A model generated the notes under the pieces. The model saw nothing but the letters and a program-made list of their open reading frames with translations, made no database searches and was not told where the DNA came from. A stretch of 54,375 nucleotides of DNA, taken from assembly GCF_022829405.1 (NCBI RefSeq), contig NZ_JAKSXW010000024.1, forward strand, positions 1 through 54,375, given 5' to 3'. Position 1 is the first letter of the stretch, and every line of letters starts with the position of its first letter. The DNA is from Methylobacterium sp. J-076. Its GTDB lineage: Bacteria; Pseudomonadota; Alphaproteobacteria; Rhizobiales; Beijerinckiaceae. Both the position numbers and the translations under genes were made by a program. Positions 7,625 to 15,813 of the stretch are shown here, one piece after another.

Positions 7625-8629
7625 ATGAGCGGCGCCGTCCTGGCCGACCGCCCCGCACCGGGGGCCGACGCCGCCGGCCTGCACGGGCGGGTGCTCTCCC
7701 TGCGGGACGGGCTGGAGACCGGCCTGATCGGCGCCTCCGGCCTCGTGGAGCGGCTGCTCATCGGCCTGCTCACCGGCGGCCACCTGCTGATCGAGGGCGC
7801 GCCGGGCCTCGCCAAGACCCGGGCGGTCAAGCGCCTCGCGGAGGGGCTCGACGGCTCCTTCGCCCGCATCCAGTGCACCCCCGACCTGATGCCCGCCGAC
7901 CTCACCGGCACCACCGTGTGGCGCCAGGACGGCGGCCGGTTCGAGTTCCTGCCCGGCCCCCTGTTCCACGCCCTCGTCCTGGTCGATGAGGTGAACCGCG
8001 CCCCGCCGAAGGTGCAGTCGGCCCTGCTCGAGTCGATGGCCGAGGGGCAGGTGACGGTGGCGGGCGAGACCCACCGCCTGCCGGACCCGTTCATGGTGGT
8101 GGCCACCCAGAACCCGATCGAGCACGCGGGCACCTTCCCCCTGCCCGAGGCGCAGCTCGACCGCTTCCTCCTGCACGTCGTGGTGGAGATGCCCGACGCG
8201 GCCTCCGAGCGGGCGATCCTCGACCTCGTGGAGGGCGAGATGACCCACCGCATCGCCCCGATGCCGATCCGGCTGACCATGGCCGAGGTCCGCGCCGCCC
8301 GCGAGGCGGCGCTGGCCACCTACGTCTCCCCGGCGCTGAAGGACTACCTCGTGCGCCTCGTGGCGGCGACCCGCACCGACGAGGCCGCCCCGGACCTGCG
8401 CGCGGCGATCGAGCATCCCGCCTCGCCCCGGGGCACCCTCGCCCTGATGATGGCCGGCAAGGCGCGGGCGTGGCTGCGCGGGCGCGACCACGTCGTCCCG
8501 GAGGACATCACCGAGCTGGCGCAGGACGCCCTGTCCCACCGCATCGGCCTGACGTGGCGGGCCTCCGCCGAGGGCAAGACCGCCCGCGGGCTGGTCGGCG
8601 ACCTCGTGCGGCGGGTGAAGGCCCTGTGA
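7625..8629 (+). CDS. MoxR-family AAA+ ATPase
   Basis: A 334-residue AAA+ ATPase: Walker A EGAPGLAKT at residues 57-65, Walker B LVLVDEVNRAP at 117-127, sensor-1 TQNPIEHAGTFPLPEAQLDRF at 161-181, and the MoxR-type C-terminal lid. MoxR proteins act as chaperones that insert metals or activate complexes together with VWA-domain proteins. The gene opens a run of seven same-strand genes: MoxR, DUF58, DUF4381-like, VWA, VWA, TPR, BatD-like. Start ATG 7625 gives a short N-terminus; an in-frame start at 7580 is possible. No methanol dehydrogenase genes are adjacent, so this is not the mxa locus. Confidence 0.95.
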   Translation: MSGAVLADRPAPGADAAGLHGRVLSLRDGLETGLIGASGLVERLLIGLLTGGHLLIEGAPGLAKTRAVKRLAEGLDGSFARIQCTPDLMPADLTGTTVWRQDGGRFEFLPGPLFHALVLVDEVNRAPPKVQSALLESMAEGQVTVAGETHRLPDPFMVVATQNPIEHAGTFPLPEAQLDRFLLHVVVEMPDAASERAILDLVEGEMTHRIAPMPIRLTMAEVRAAREAALATYVSPALKDYLVRLVAATRTDEAAPDLRAAIEHPASPRGTLALMMAGKARAWLRGRDHVVPEDITELAQDALSHRIGLTWRASAEGKTARGLVGDLVRRVKAL

Positions 8630-8804
8630 CGACGGCGCCGTCCTCGCGCGGCTCGGGAGGTCACGGACTCGCGCCCCGGCCCTCACCGTCATCGAAGCGG
8701 CGCGACCCAGGGCAGCGGGACGTTCCCGGACGCGGCGCATCCCCGGGTCGCGTCACGCCGTTCGCGATGGCGGCGGCCGCGGCCGGCCCCGCCCGGGGGA
8801 CCCC

Positions 8805-9689
8805 GTGATCGCCCTCTCCGGCGAGGCGCTGATGGGTTTGCGCCACCTCGCCCGCCGGGGGGCGTCCCCCGCGACGCGGACGCTCGCCGGGCTGCCGGGC
8901 GGGATCGTGACCCGGCGCCGGGGCAGGGGCTCCGAGCCGGAGGACGTGCGCCTCTGGGCCGAGGGCGACGACCGCCGCCACATCGACCGCAACGCCACCG
9001 CCCGCACCGGGCAGCTGCATGTGCGGACCCACCACGACGAACGCGACCGGGCGGTGGTCCTGCTCGCCGACTTCCGCCCCTCGATGCTGTTCGGCACCCG
9101 CCGGACGCTCCGCGCCAACGCGGCGGCCGAGGCGCTGGCCCTGCTCGGCTGGCGGATCGTCGCCGATGGCGGGCGGGTCGGCCTCGCGGTGGCCTCCGCC
9201 GCGGGCGAGCCCACGGTGCTGCGCCCGGCCGGGGGCGAGCGGGCCATGGCCGCGGTGACCGGCGCGCTGGCCCTCGCCCACGCGGCGGCGCTGGAGGCGG
9301 CGCCGGGCGCCGCCGACCCGCCGCTGGAGCCCCTGCTCGGCATCGCGGCGAGCCTGCTCCCCTCCGGCGGGCACCTCGTCATCGGCAGCGCCCTGGACGA
9401 TCCCGGCCCCGATTTCGAGCGGCTGCTCGGGCTGGTGGCCGAGCGGGTCTCGGTGCGGCTCATCCTGGTGAGCGACGCCTTCGAGCGTGCCCGCCGGCCG
9501 GGCTTCTTCCCCTTCGCCCTCTCCGACGGCCGCCGGGGCTCCCTGCGGGCCGACGGGAGCGGCGGGCAGGCCCTCGACGCCCGCCTCGCCGACTACGCCG
9601 CCCGGGGCATCGCGGGCCTGCGCCTCGACGTGGAGGCCGGGCCGGAGGCCTACGCGCCGCTGATGGAGCGGCTCGATGCCGTGCTCTGA
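8805..9689 (+). CDS. DUF58 domain protein of the MoxR operon
   Basis: A 294-residue cytoplasmic protein with the DUF58 signature near residues 52-85: a D-D-R-x-H-I-D-x-N-A-T-A-R block followed by ERDRAVVLLADFRPSM, which resembles a degenerate VWA strand. DUF58 genes almost always follow moxR and are thought to couple the ATPase to its VWA partners. GTG 8805 is the first start; ATG 8832 (MGLRHLARRG) is an alternative that would leave the domain intact. The 175-bp gap after the MoxR gene is wider than elsewhere in the operon and shows no clear promoter. Confidence 0.85.
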   Translation: MIALSGEALMGLRHLARRGASPATRTLAGLPGGIVTRRRGRGSEPEDVRLWAEGDDRRHIDRNATARTGQLHVRTHHDERDRAVVLLADFRPSMLFGTRRTLRANAAAEALALLGWRIVADGGRVGLAVASAAGEPTVLRPAGGERAMAAVTGALALAHAAALEAAPGAADPPLEPLLGIAASLLPSGGHLVIGSALDDPGPDFERLLGLVAERVSVRLILVSDAFERARRPGFFPFALSDGRRGSLRADGSGGQALDARLADYAARGIAGLRLDVEAGPEAYAPLMERLDAVL

Positions 9690-9800
9690 GCGCCGGCCCA
9701 TCGCCTTCGCGGGCGGAGCGGGGCGGCCGGCTCCGGCCACCCCGCCCCGAGGCGCGTCGCGCGGCCCGCGGGGGCGCGGCGGCGCCGGACGGGCCGCCGC

Positions 9801-10265
9801 ATGACGCCCGCCGACGTCCCCGCCCGCCTCGACCAGCTCCGCGGCCTGCACCTGCCCGGCGGCGCGGCCGGCCCCGTGCAGGGGGAGATCCTGCTCGCCC
9901 TGATCCTCGGCTTCTCCGCCGCCCTCCTCGTCGGGCTGGGGCGCACCGCCCTCGCCCGCAGCCGGGCGGGCATCCGCCGGGCGGCGCTGGCCGACCTCGC
10001 CGCCAGCCGCGGCCTACCCGCCCCGGAGCGGATCCTCGCCCAGGCCCGGCTGCTGCGCCGCCTCGTGCGCACCGTCGGCGGCGACGAGGCCGCCTCCGCC
10101 CAGGGCGCCGCCTGGGCCGGGCGCCTCGACGGGGTGCTGCGCACCGACTTCTTCTCCGCCGGGGCCGGCCGGGTGCTGGTGGACGGCCTCTACCGGCGGC
10201 AGACGCCGGACCCCGCCGCCCTCGACGCGGAGCTGACCCGGCTGATCGGGAGGCTCAAGGCATGA
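9801..10265 (+). CDS. DUF4381-like membrane protein
   Basis: A 154-residue protein with one transmembrane helix at about residues 29-45 (EILLALILGFSAALLVGLG) and a cytoplasmic helical tail with the LRRLVRTVGG and GRVLVDGLYRRQ motifs. Size, topology and position between DUF58 and the first VWA gene match DUF4381 members of proteobacterial Bat operons, although the usual Pro-rich N-terminal motif is weak here. Its stop overlaps the start of the next gene by 4 nt (ATGA), so translation is coupled. Confidence 0.7.
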   Translation: MTPADVPARLDQLRGLHLPGGAAGPVQGEILLALILGFSAALLVGLGRTALARSRAGIRRAALADLAASRGLPAPERILAQARLLRRLVRTVGGDEAASAQGAAWAGRLDGVLRTDFFSAGAGRVLVDGLYRRQTPDPAALDAELTRLIGRLKA

Positions 10266-11293
10266 CCGGGACCCTGAGCGGGACATGGCCCGGCTGGCTC
10301 GCCGCCTTCGTCTCCGGCTTCGACCTCGCCGCGCCGTGGCTGTGGCTCGCCCTGCCCCTGCCCTGGCTCGCCGCCCGCCTCCTGCCGCGGGAGCAGGTGG
10401 AGGGCGGGGCCCTGCGGATCCCCGGCACGCTCGCCGCGCGCAGCGGGAGCGGCGCCGACGGGGCCGGGCGGGGCCGCCGCCGGGTCGCCCTGGCCTGGGG
10501 GGTGTGGATCGGCCTGATCGCCGCGCTCAGCGGGCCGCGGGTGGTCCTCCCGGGGGCCGCCCTCCCCGCCTCCGGCCGGGAGATCATGATCGCCATGGAT
10601 CTCTCCGGGTCCATGGAGCGGCGCGACTTCTCCCTCGACGGCGAGACCGTGAGCCGGCTGGCCGCGGTGAAGCGCGTCGGCGCCGACTTCATCCGCCGCC
10701 GGGCCGGCGACCGGATCGGCCTTGTGCTCTTCGCCGACCAGGCCTACGTCGCCGCCGGGCTGACCTTCGACACCGCCTCCGTCGCCCGCGCCCTGGAGGA
10801 GGCGGCCATCGGCATTTCCGGCCGCTCCACCGGCATCGGCGACGGGCTCGGCCTCGCGCTGCGCCGCCTCGACCCGCGGGACACCCACATCCCCGAGGGC
10901 CGCCCGGCCGCGACCAAGGCGGTGGTGCTCCTCTCGGACGGGGCCAACAATGCCGGCCAGACCACGCCGACGGATGTGGCCGACCTCGCCCGCGAGATCG
11001 GCGTGAAGGTCTACACCATCGCGCTCGGCCCCCGGGACCTCGCCGACGCCGACGGCGAGCAGGACGTGGTGGACAGCGAGACCCTGCGCGGCATGGCGCA
11101 GACCAGCGGCGGCCGGTTCTTCCGGGTCCGCACCACGGACGACCTCGTGGCCGTGGCCGCCGCCATCGATGCCCTGGAGGGCGGCCGCACGGGGGCGCCG
11201 CCGCTGCCGCTGCGCCGGGACCTGTGGGTCTGGCCGGGCACCCTGGCGCTCGCCTTCTGCGTGAGCCTCCTGGCGAGCCGGAGGGCGGCATGA
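10262..11293 (+). CDS. VWA domain membrane protein, BatA-like
   Basis: A 343-residue protein: N-terminal membrane helices at about residues 22-41 and 75-95, a VWA domain from about 106 to 300, and a C-terminal helix at about 320-337. The metal-ion-dependent adhesion site is intact (D113-L-S115-G-S117, with DG in LSDGANNAG and a threonine in the TGIGDGL loop). This is the BatA arrangement, where the VWA domain faces the periplasm and binds partner proteins. It overlaps the upstream gene by 4 nt and is 34 bp from the second VWA gene. Confidence 0.9.
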   Translation: MTGTLSGTWPGWLAAFVSGFDLAAPWLWLALPLPWLAARLLPREQVEGGALRIPGTLAARSGSGADGAGRGRRRVALAWGVWIGLIAALSGPRVVLPGAALPASGREIMIAMDLSGSMERRDFSLDGETVSRLAAVKRVGADFIRRRAGDRIGLVLFADQAYVAAGLTFDTASVARALEEAAIGISGRSTGIGDGLGLALRRLDPRDTHIPEGRPAATKAVVLLSDGANNAGQTTPTDVADLAREIGVKVYTIALGPRDLADADGEQDVVDSETLRGMAQTSGGRFFRVRTTDDLVAVAAAIDALEGGRTGAPPLPLRRDLWVWPGTLALAFCVSLLASRRAA

Positions 11294-11327
11294 CCTCGGC
11301 ACAGCCCGTCGCGGGGGGGTCCCCGTC

Positions 11328-12254
11328 ATGACCCTGGCCGGCCTCACCCTCCTGCGGCCCTGGTGGCTCGCCGCCCTGCCCGTCGTCGTCGGCCTCGCGC
11401 TCTACGCGGTGCGCCGGGCCGCGCCGCTCGGCGACTGGGGCCGGGAGGTCGACCCCGCCCTGATGGCCTACCTGTCCCGCACGGGTGCGGTGCTCGGCGG
11501 GCGGCGGGGCGCCAACCTCGTGGCGGGGCTCTGCGCGGGGGGGATCGTCCTGGCGCTGGCCGGCCCCGCCGTGGAGCGCCGGGACACCGGCACCTTCCGC
11601 AACCTCGACGAGGCGGTCCTCGTCCTCGACCTGTCCCGCTCGGTGGCCGAGGGCGGCAACCTGCAGGGCGTGCGCGAGGCCGCCGCCGCCGTGGCCGAGG
11701 CCGCGGGCACCCGGCCGGTGGCCCTCGTCGTCTACGCGGGCGACGCCTACCTCGCCGCCTCCCCCACCACCGACCGGGACAGCCTCGGCACCACCCTCTT
11801 CGCCCTCGACGCCGACACGGTGCCGGACCGGGGCAGCCACCCCGAGCGCGGCCTCGCCCTGGCCGGCCGCACCCTGGCCGAGGCCGGCGTCATCGCCGCC
11901 GACGTGGTGCTGATCAGCGACGGCGACGGCATCGGCGAGGCCGCCCTGCGTGAGGCCGCGGGGATCCGCGCCCGGGGCTGGCACGTCGAGACGCTGTTCG
12001 TGCCCGCCGCCAAGGCCCTCCCGCCCGGCGCGCCGAAGGCCGATCCGGGCCCGTTGCGGCGCCTCGCGGAGGCCGGCGGCGGCGTGAGCGCGGACATCGC
12101 CGCGCCCGCGGCCGTGCTCGACGCGGTCTCGGCCCCCACCGCCCAGCACCTCGCCGCGGGGGGATACGGCGTCGTGGCCTTCGCCGACCTCGGGCGCTGG
12201 CTGCTGGCGCTGGCGGCGCTGCCCGCCCTCCTCCTGTTCCGAAGGAGCGCCTAA
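11328..12254 (+). CDS. VWA domain membrane protein, BatB-like
   Basis: A 308-residue paralogue of the preceding protein. Helices lie at about residues 10-27 and 62-80, the VWA domain runs from 95 to 260, and a C-terminal helix sits at about 283-303. The MIDAS sequence is D101-L-S103-R-S105, with SDGDG later in the domain. In many gammaproteobacteria BatB carries a C-terminal TPR extension; here the TPR part is the separate next gene, starting 3 nt after this stop codon. The pair therefore looks like a split version of a VWA-TPR protein. Confidence 0.88.
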   Translation: MTLAGLTLLRPWWLAALPVVVGLALYAVRRAAPLGDWGREVDPALMAYLSRTGAVLGGRRGANLVAGLCAGGIVLALAGPAVERRDTGTFRNLDEAVLVLDLSRSVAEGGNLQGVREAAAAVAEAAGTRPVALVVYAGDAYLAASPTTDRDSLGTTLFALDADTVPDRGSHPERGLALAGRTLAEAGVIAADVVLISDGDGIGEAALREAAGIRARGWHVETLFVPAAKALPPGAPKADPGPLRRLAEAGGGVSADIAAPAAVLDAVSAPTAQHLAAGGYGVVAFADLGRWLLALAALPALLLFRRSA

Positions 12255-12257
12255 CCC

Positions 12258-13202
12258 ATGGTCTCGAAAGGACAGGTCCTGTCGCGGGTGCGGGGCGGCG
12301 CCCTGCTTCCCCAGGGTGCGTCTCCCGGGGCGCCCTCCGGAAACCCGTTCCGAGCCGCGCGGATCGCGGGGGTGGTGCTCGTCGCCCTGGCGCTCCTGGC
12401 GCTCGCCGCCCTGTCGCAGCCGCGCACCGGCGCCGGCCGGCTGCTGATGAGCCTGCACCTGCCCGGCCTCGCCGCCCGGGTCTTCGACGATCCCGCATGG
12501 CAGGGGGCCGCCCTCTACGAAGCGGGCCGCCCCCAGGAGGCGGCGGAGCTGTTCCGCCACGGCGGGCGGCGGGCGAGCTACAACCTCGGCAACGCGCTGG
12601 CCCGGGGGGGCGACCTGCAGGGCGCCGTGGCGGCCTACGACGAGGCCCTGCGCTTCAACCCCCGGGACGCCGACGCCCAGGCCAACCGTTCGCTGATCGC
12701 CCGGATGCTGGAGGAGGCGATCGACCGCGGCTCCGGCGGCGGCATCGCCAACGGCACCGCCCAGTACGGCGCCCGCTACAACAACACCGCCAACCAGGAC
12801 CCGAACGACGACATCGCCGCCACCTCCAGCGGCGAGGGGCTGGCGGGCAACAAGGAATCGAACTCCAGCGCCTCCCTGCCCGGCAACAGCGCGGTCTCCC
12901 GCCGGGGCCGCGCCGAGCAGGCGACGGTCGACGCCGCGGGCGGCAAGGCCCGGGGCTCGGTGGGCGACGCCGCCGGGCGGGGCCGCTCCGGCACCGGCCT
13001 CGCCATGGTCGCCGAGGCCCCCGAGCGCGAGGTCCGCCGGGTGACGAAGAGCTTCGAGGCCCACGAGATCCGCCCCGACCGGCTGTGGCTCCAGACCCTG
13101 CCCGACGATCCGGGCCGCTACCTGAAGCTCCGCCTCAAGGCCGAGCAGGCCCGCCGGGTCGAGGCCGGCACCGCCATGCCCGCGGGGAGCAACCCATGGT
13201 GA
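12258..13202 (+). CDS. TPR-containing membrane protein, BatC-like
   Basis: A 314-residue protein with one membrane helix at about residues 37-55 (AGVVLVALALLALAAL), a TPR region at about 80-155 (YNLGNALARGG, YDEALRFNPRDADAQANRSL), and a long low-complexity Gly/Ser/Asn linker before a conserved C-terminus. In Bat operons this protein supplies the TPR module. The first 30 residues, before the membrane helix, are encoded by DNA closely related to intergenic repeats elsewhere in the window (family D), so the N-terminus may be a recent addition; GTG codons near 12372 are alternative starts. ATG 12258 lies 3 nt after the upstream stop, with GAAGGAG ahead of it. The end overlaps the next gene by 7 nt. 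Confidence 0.8.
   Translation: MVSKGQVLSRVRGGALLPQGASPGAPSGNPFRAARIAGVVLVALALLALAALSQPRTGAGRLLMSLHLPGLAARVFDDPAWQGAALYEAGRPQEAAELFRHGGRRASYNLGNALARGGDLQGAVAAYDEALRFNPRDADAQANRSLIARMLEEAIDRGSGGGIANGTAQYGARYNNTANQDPNDDIAATSSGEGLAGNKESNSSASLPGNSAVSRRGRAEQATVDAAGGKARGSVGDAAGRGRSGTGLAMVAEAPEREVRRVTKSFEAHEIRPDRLWLQTLPDDPGRYLKLRLKAEQARRVEAGTAMPAGSNPW
12261..12336 (+). repeat. Family D repeat copy inside a coding region
   Basis: The 23 nt at 12283-12305 differ at one position from 27838-27860 and, in inverted orientation, at three positions from 19190-19212. Flanking hairpin sequences (a short AAAGG/CCTG-type stem before and a CCCAGGG/CCCGGGG stem after) are also related. The copy lies in the first 26 codons of the TPR gene and is read in frame as a Gly/Ser/Pro-rich cytoplasmic tail. 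Confidence 0.6.
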
Positions 13203-14512
13203 TTCTGAGGGCCACGCCCGGGCCGTCGCGCGCCGAACCGGGGCCGCGGGAGAGGCCCGCCCGCGCCGCCGCGGGGGCGATCCTCCTCGCCCTCCTGGCG
13301 CTCGCGCCCCTGCCCGCCCGGGCCGAGGTCGAACCGGGGGACCTCACCCTCACCGTCACCCCCGAGCTGAACGGCGGCGCGGCGCCCTATGCCAGGGAGA
13401 TGGTGCTCCTCAGGATCCACGGGGTCTACCGGCAGCCGATCCTGCTGGAGGAGGTGGTCCAGCCGTCGCTGGCCAACTTCACCTGGACGCAGCTCGGCCG
13501 GGACCACTGGAGCAAGACCCACCTCCCCGACGGGCAGAGCGCCATCGCCTTCGACCGGACGGTGGCGATCTTCCCCCACCATGCCGGGGACTTCACCCTC
13601 GAGCCCTTCACCCACCGCCTCACCATCAACGACGTGGGCGAGCGCAAGGTGGTGGACGTGCATTCGCAGCCGATCCCCTTCACGGTCGCCCCCTGGACCG
13701 CCCCCACCGGGGGCCCCGACGCCAAGGATCCCTGGTGGCTGCCCGCCCGGGACGTGGGCATCACCGATGCCTGGAGCCGCGACCCCGAGACCGTGAAGGT
13801 CGGCGAGACCGTGCGCCGGACGGTGACCCTCGAAGCCCAGGGCGTGCTCGCCGAGGGCCTGCCGCCCCGGCCGGTGATGCGCACCCGCGGCATCATCACC
13901 TTCGCCGGCCCGGTCACCCGGGAGACGGTCGTCACCCCCGCCGGCCCGGTCGCCCGCGCCACCTACGTCTGGGACGTGAAGCCCGGCGTGCCGGAGGTGA
14001 TCCCCCTCGACGCCATCGCGATTCCGTGGTTCGACACGGTCTCGCGCACCATGCGCGAGGCCGAGATCCCCGCCCGCCAGATCGGCGGCGGCCTGCCCGA
14101 CCGGGAGACCGACGGCGGACAGGGGGCGGCCTCGTCCGCAATCCTCGCCGCCGCGGCCGGGGTGCTGGCCTTCGGCCTCGGCCTGTCGCTCCTGGGCGTC
14201 CGGCGCGACCGCACCTCCCTGCGCCTGCCCGCCGCCGTCGCCCGCGACCTGCGCCGGGCCGCCCGGAGCCGCGACGTCCCGGCCTTCCGGGCCGCCGTGG
14301 CCGAGGGGGAGCGGGCCGTCCCCGGCCTCGCCCGCCTGTGGCGGGACCGGCCGGAGATCCGCGAGGGGCTCGCCGCCCTGGACCGGGCCGTCTACGGCCC
14401 CGCGGGGGGCGGGATTCCCGACCTCCCCGCCCTGGCCCAGGCGCTGATCCGCCACCGGGGCGAGCGCCCCGCGGCGGCGGCCATCCTCAAGCCCCTCGAC
14501 GGCCCGGCATGA
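13196..14512 (+). CDS. BatD-like periplasmic/membrane protein of the MoxR operon
   Basis: A 438-residue protein with a signal sequence at about residues 15-42 ending PARAE, a large beta-rich periplasmic part, a membrane helix at about 318-338 (AILAAAAGVLAFGLGLSLLG) and a helical cytoplasmic tail. This architecture and its place at the end of the operon fit BatD (oxygen-tolerance-type proteins). It starts at ATG 13196, overlapping the TPR gene by 7 nt. A G-V-x-R-x-PILL-EEVVQ stretch and repeated V-x-V-G-E-T-V-R segments mark Ig-like beta domains. Role: probably scaffolds the VWA proteins in the envelope. Confidence 0.8.
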   Translation: MVILRATPGPSRAEPGPRERPARAAAGAILLALLALAPLPARAEVEPGDLTLTVTPELNGGAAPYAREMVLLRIHGVYRQPILLEEVVQPSLANFTWTQLGRDHWSKTHLPDGQSAIAFDRTVAIFPHHAGDFTLEPFTHRLTINDVGERKVVDVHSQPIPFTVAPWTAPTGGPDAKDPWWLPARDVGITDAWSRDPETVKVGETVRRTVTLEAQGVLAEGLPPRPVMRTRGIITFAGPVTRETVVTPAGPVARATYVWDVKPGVPEVIPLDAIAIPWFDTVSRTMREAEIPARQIGGGLPDRETDGGQGAASSAILAAAAGVLAFGLGLSLLGVRRDRTSLRLPAAVARDLRRAARSRDVPAFRAAVAEGERAVPGLARLWRDRPEIREGLAALDRAVYGPAGGGIPDLPALAQALIRHRGERPAAAAILKPLDGPA

Positions 14513-14686
14513 GTGTGCCGAATTTTTAGGCAGGATTCGGTTTTAAGCAGAGGTGCAAGTCTTGTCCAAATCCTGGGCAGGCATCAATGTTTTGCACTAT
14601 CTTGCGTCATCTGCATTCGCTCCGTAGACCGGAATGCAACGGACGGCACGGTCCGGTTTTTCGAAGTCTCCCGGAGGGAATGGACC

Positions 14687-15199
14687 ATGGCTCACAAGAC
14701 CGAAGTGAAGGACCGCTTCCGCACCCGCCTCGCCGCCGCCGACGCCCGCAGCACCGGCTTCCGGCAGAAGCTCCTCGAGGATGGCACCCGCGCCCTGCAG
14801 CCGGTGATCGAGGTGCTGCATCTGATGTCCGAGGTGCTGAACGAGGAGCACAACGCCCATGGCAGCATCGTCGGCGCCGAGCCGTCGATCGACACCGACA
14901 ACTTCGTCATCCTCTGCGCCAAGCTGCGCGGGGTCGATTGCGAGCAGAAGATCAAGATCAAGTACGGCCCCGAGCTCGGCGGTAAGAACTATATCTCCAT
15001 TTCCGGCCTGCATCAGCGCTACAACGAGCGCCTCGTCCCGGGCTCCAGCGCCAGCGCGCATATCGGCCGGGTGATCGGCAGCGACATCCACCTCGACGAG
15101 CACCGCGGCGCCGACCTCGCCGAGGTGATCCGCGACGTGATCGAGGATTTCTACGTGGCGCAGATCGAGCAGCGCAGCCACTTCCCCATCGCGGCGTGA
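14687..15199 (+). CDS. Conserved hypothetical protein (170 aa)
   Basis: A 170-residue soluble protein starting MAHKTEVKDRF with CCGGAGGG about 9 nt upstream. The N-terminal third is helical (residues 5-55); the rest mixes beta strands (NFVILCAKLRGVDCEQKIKI, NYISISGLHQRY) and ends in a helix (AEVIRDVIEDFYVAQIEQ). No catalytic motif, signal peptide or membrane segment was seen and I cannot place it in a named family. The 174 bp upstream, after the Bat operon, are noticeably AT-richer than their surroundings and probably hold its promoter. Confidence 0.8.
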   Translation: MAHKTEVKDRFRTRLAAADARSTGFRQKLLEDGTRALQPVIEVLHLMSEVLNEEHNAHGSIVGAEPSIDTDNFVILCAKLRGVDCEQKIKIKYGPELGGKNYISISGLHQRYNERLVPGSSASAHIGRVIGSDIHLDEHRGADLAEVIRDVIEDFYVAQIEQRSHFPIAA

Positions 15200-15211
15200 G
15201 GCCGTTCCTCA

Positions 15212-15257
15212 AGGACGGGGTGGGGCGGCCGAACCGGCTTTTCCTCCACCCCGTCCT
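15212..15257 (+). terminator. Long hairpin after the 170-aa gene
   Basis: AGGACGGGGTGG at 15212-15223 is perfectly complementary to CCACCCCGTCCT at 15246-15257, leaving a 22-nt loop that includes CTTTT. It lies between the stop codon of the 170-aa gene and the fluoride riboswitch. There is no U tract after the stem, so it may be a processing or transcript-protecting hairpin rather than a classical terminator. Confidence 0.45.
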
Positions 15258-15277
15258 GGCTTGAAATCCCTCCGGAT

Positions 15278-15340
15278 GGGGATGGAGCTCCCCGACAACC
15301 GCCTTGCCGGATGACCGGCCCGGGCTGATGGCTCCTACCG
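15278..15340 (+). promoter_or_regulatory. Fluoride riboswitch (crcB motif)
   Basis: The architecture of the crcB RNA is present. A hairpin GGGG-AUG-GAGCU-CCCC spans 15278-15293; its loop nucleotides GGAGC (15284-15288) can form the pseudoknot with GCUCC at 15331-15335. Between them lies a second stem: GCC 15301-15303 with GGC 15323-15325, and GCCGG 15306-15310 with CCGGC 15315-15319. It is followed by the conserved CUGAUGGCUCCUACCG (15325-15340). This closely follows the Thermotoga petrophila fluoride riboswitch (GAUG-loop, CUGAUGGC-CUCUAC). It ends 77 nt before the crcB start, with further complementary sequence in between that could act as expression platform. Confidence 0.88.
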
Positions 15341-15417
15341 CAAGGGCGGCCTCCGCCTGCGGTGGGGGCGTGCCCGCATCGCGGCCGGGCCGCCCGTCCA
15401 ACCGGGACGGGACAGGC

Positions 15418-15807
15418 ATGATCAACACCCTCATCGTTTTCCTCGGCGCCGGGATCGGCGGCGGGTTCCGCCACGGGCTCAACGTGGCGGTGGCGCGGAC
15501 GCTGCCGGGCTTGGGCTTCCCGCTGGCGACCCTCATCATCAACGTGCTGGGCTCGTTCCTGATGGGCGTGCTGGCCGAGGGCTTCGCCCTGCGCGGCGCG
15601 GCGGGCCACCCGGCCCGGCTGTTCCTGACGACGGGCGTGCTCGGCGGCTTCACCACCTTCTCGACCTTCTCCCTCGACGCGATCAGCCTCTACGAGCGCG
15701 GCGAGACGACGGCGGCGGCCGGCTACGTCCTGGCCTCGGTCGCCGCCGGCCTCCTCGGCCTGATCGCCGGCATGGCGCTCGTCCGGACGCTGCTCAGCGG
15801 GTCATGA
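15418..15807 (+). CDS. crcB: Fluoride channel CrcB/FluC
   Basis: A 129-residue inner-membrane protein with four hydrophobic segments. Family signatures: GAGIGGGFRHGLN near the N-terminus, INVLGSFLMG with the pore Asn, and GVLGGFTTFSTF, the T-x-S plus Phe-box motif that lines the fluoride pathway. FluC works as a dual-topology dimer exporting fluoride. ATG 15418 gives the standard length. A fluoride riboswitch lies immediately upstream, which independently supports the function. The gene converges on the PPDK regulatory protein gene across a palindromic repeat. Confidence 0.96.
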   Translation: MINTLIVFLGAGIGGGFRHGLNVAVARTLPGLGFPLATLIINVLGSFLMGVLAEGFALRGAAGHPARLFLTTGVLGGFTTFSTFSLDAISLYERGETTAAAGYVLASVAAGLLGLIAGMALVRTLLSGS

Positions 15808-15813
15808 CTCCCG

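Noticed and set aside
7625..14512. The methanol-oxidation mxaRSACKL cluster
   Set aside because: No mxaF, mxaJ, mxaG, mxaI or mxaD is adjacent, and the DUF4381-VWA-VWA-TPR-BatD order fits a Bat-type operon better.
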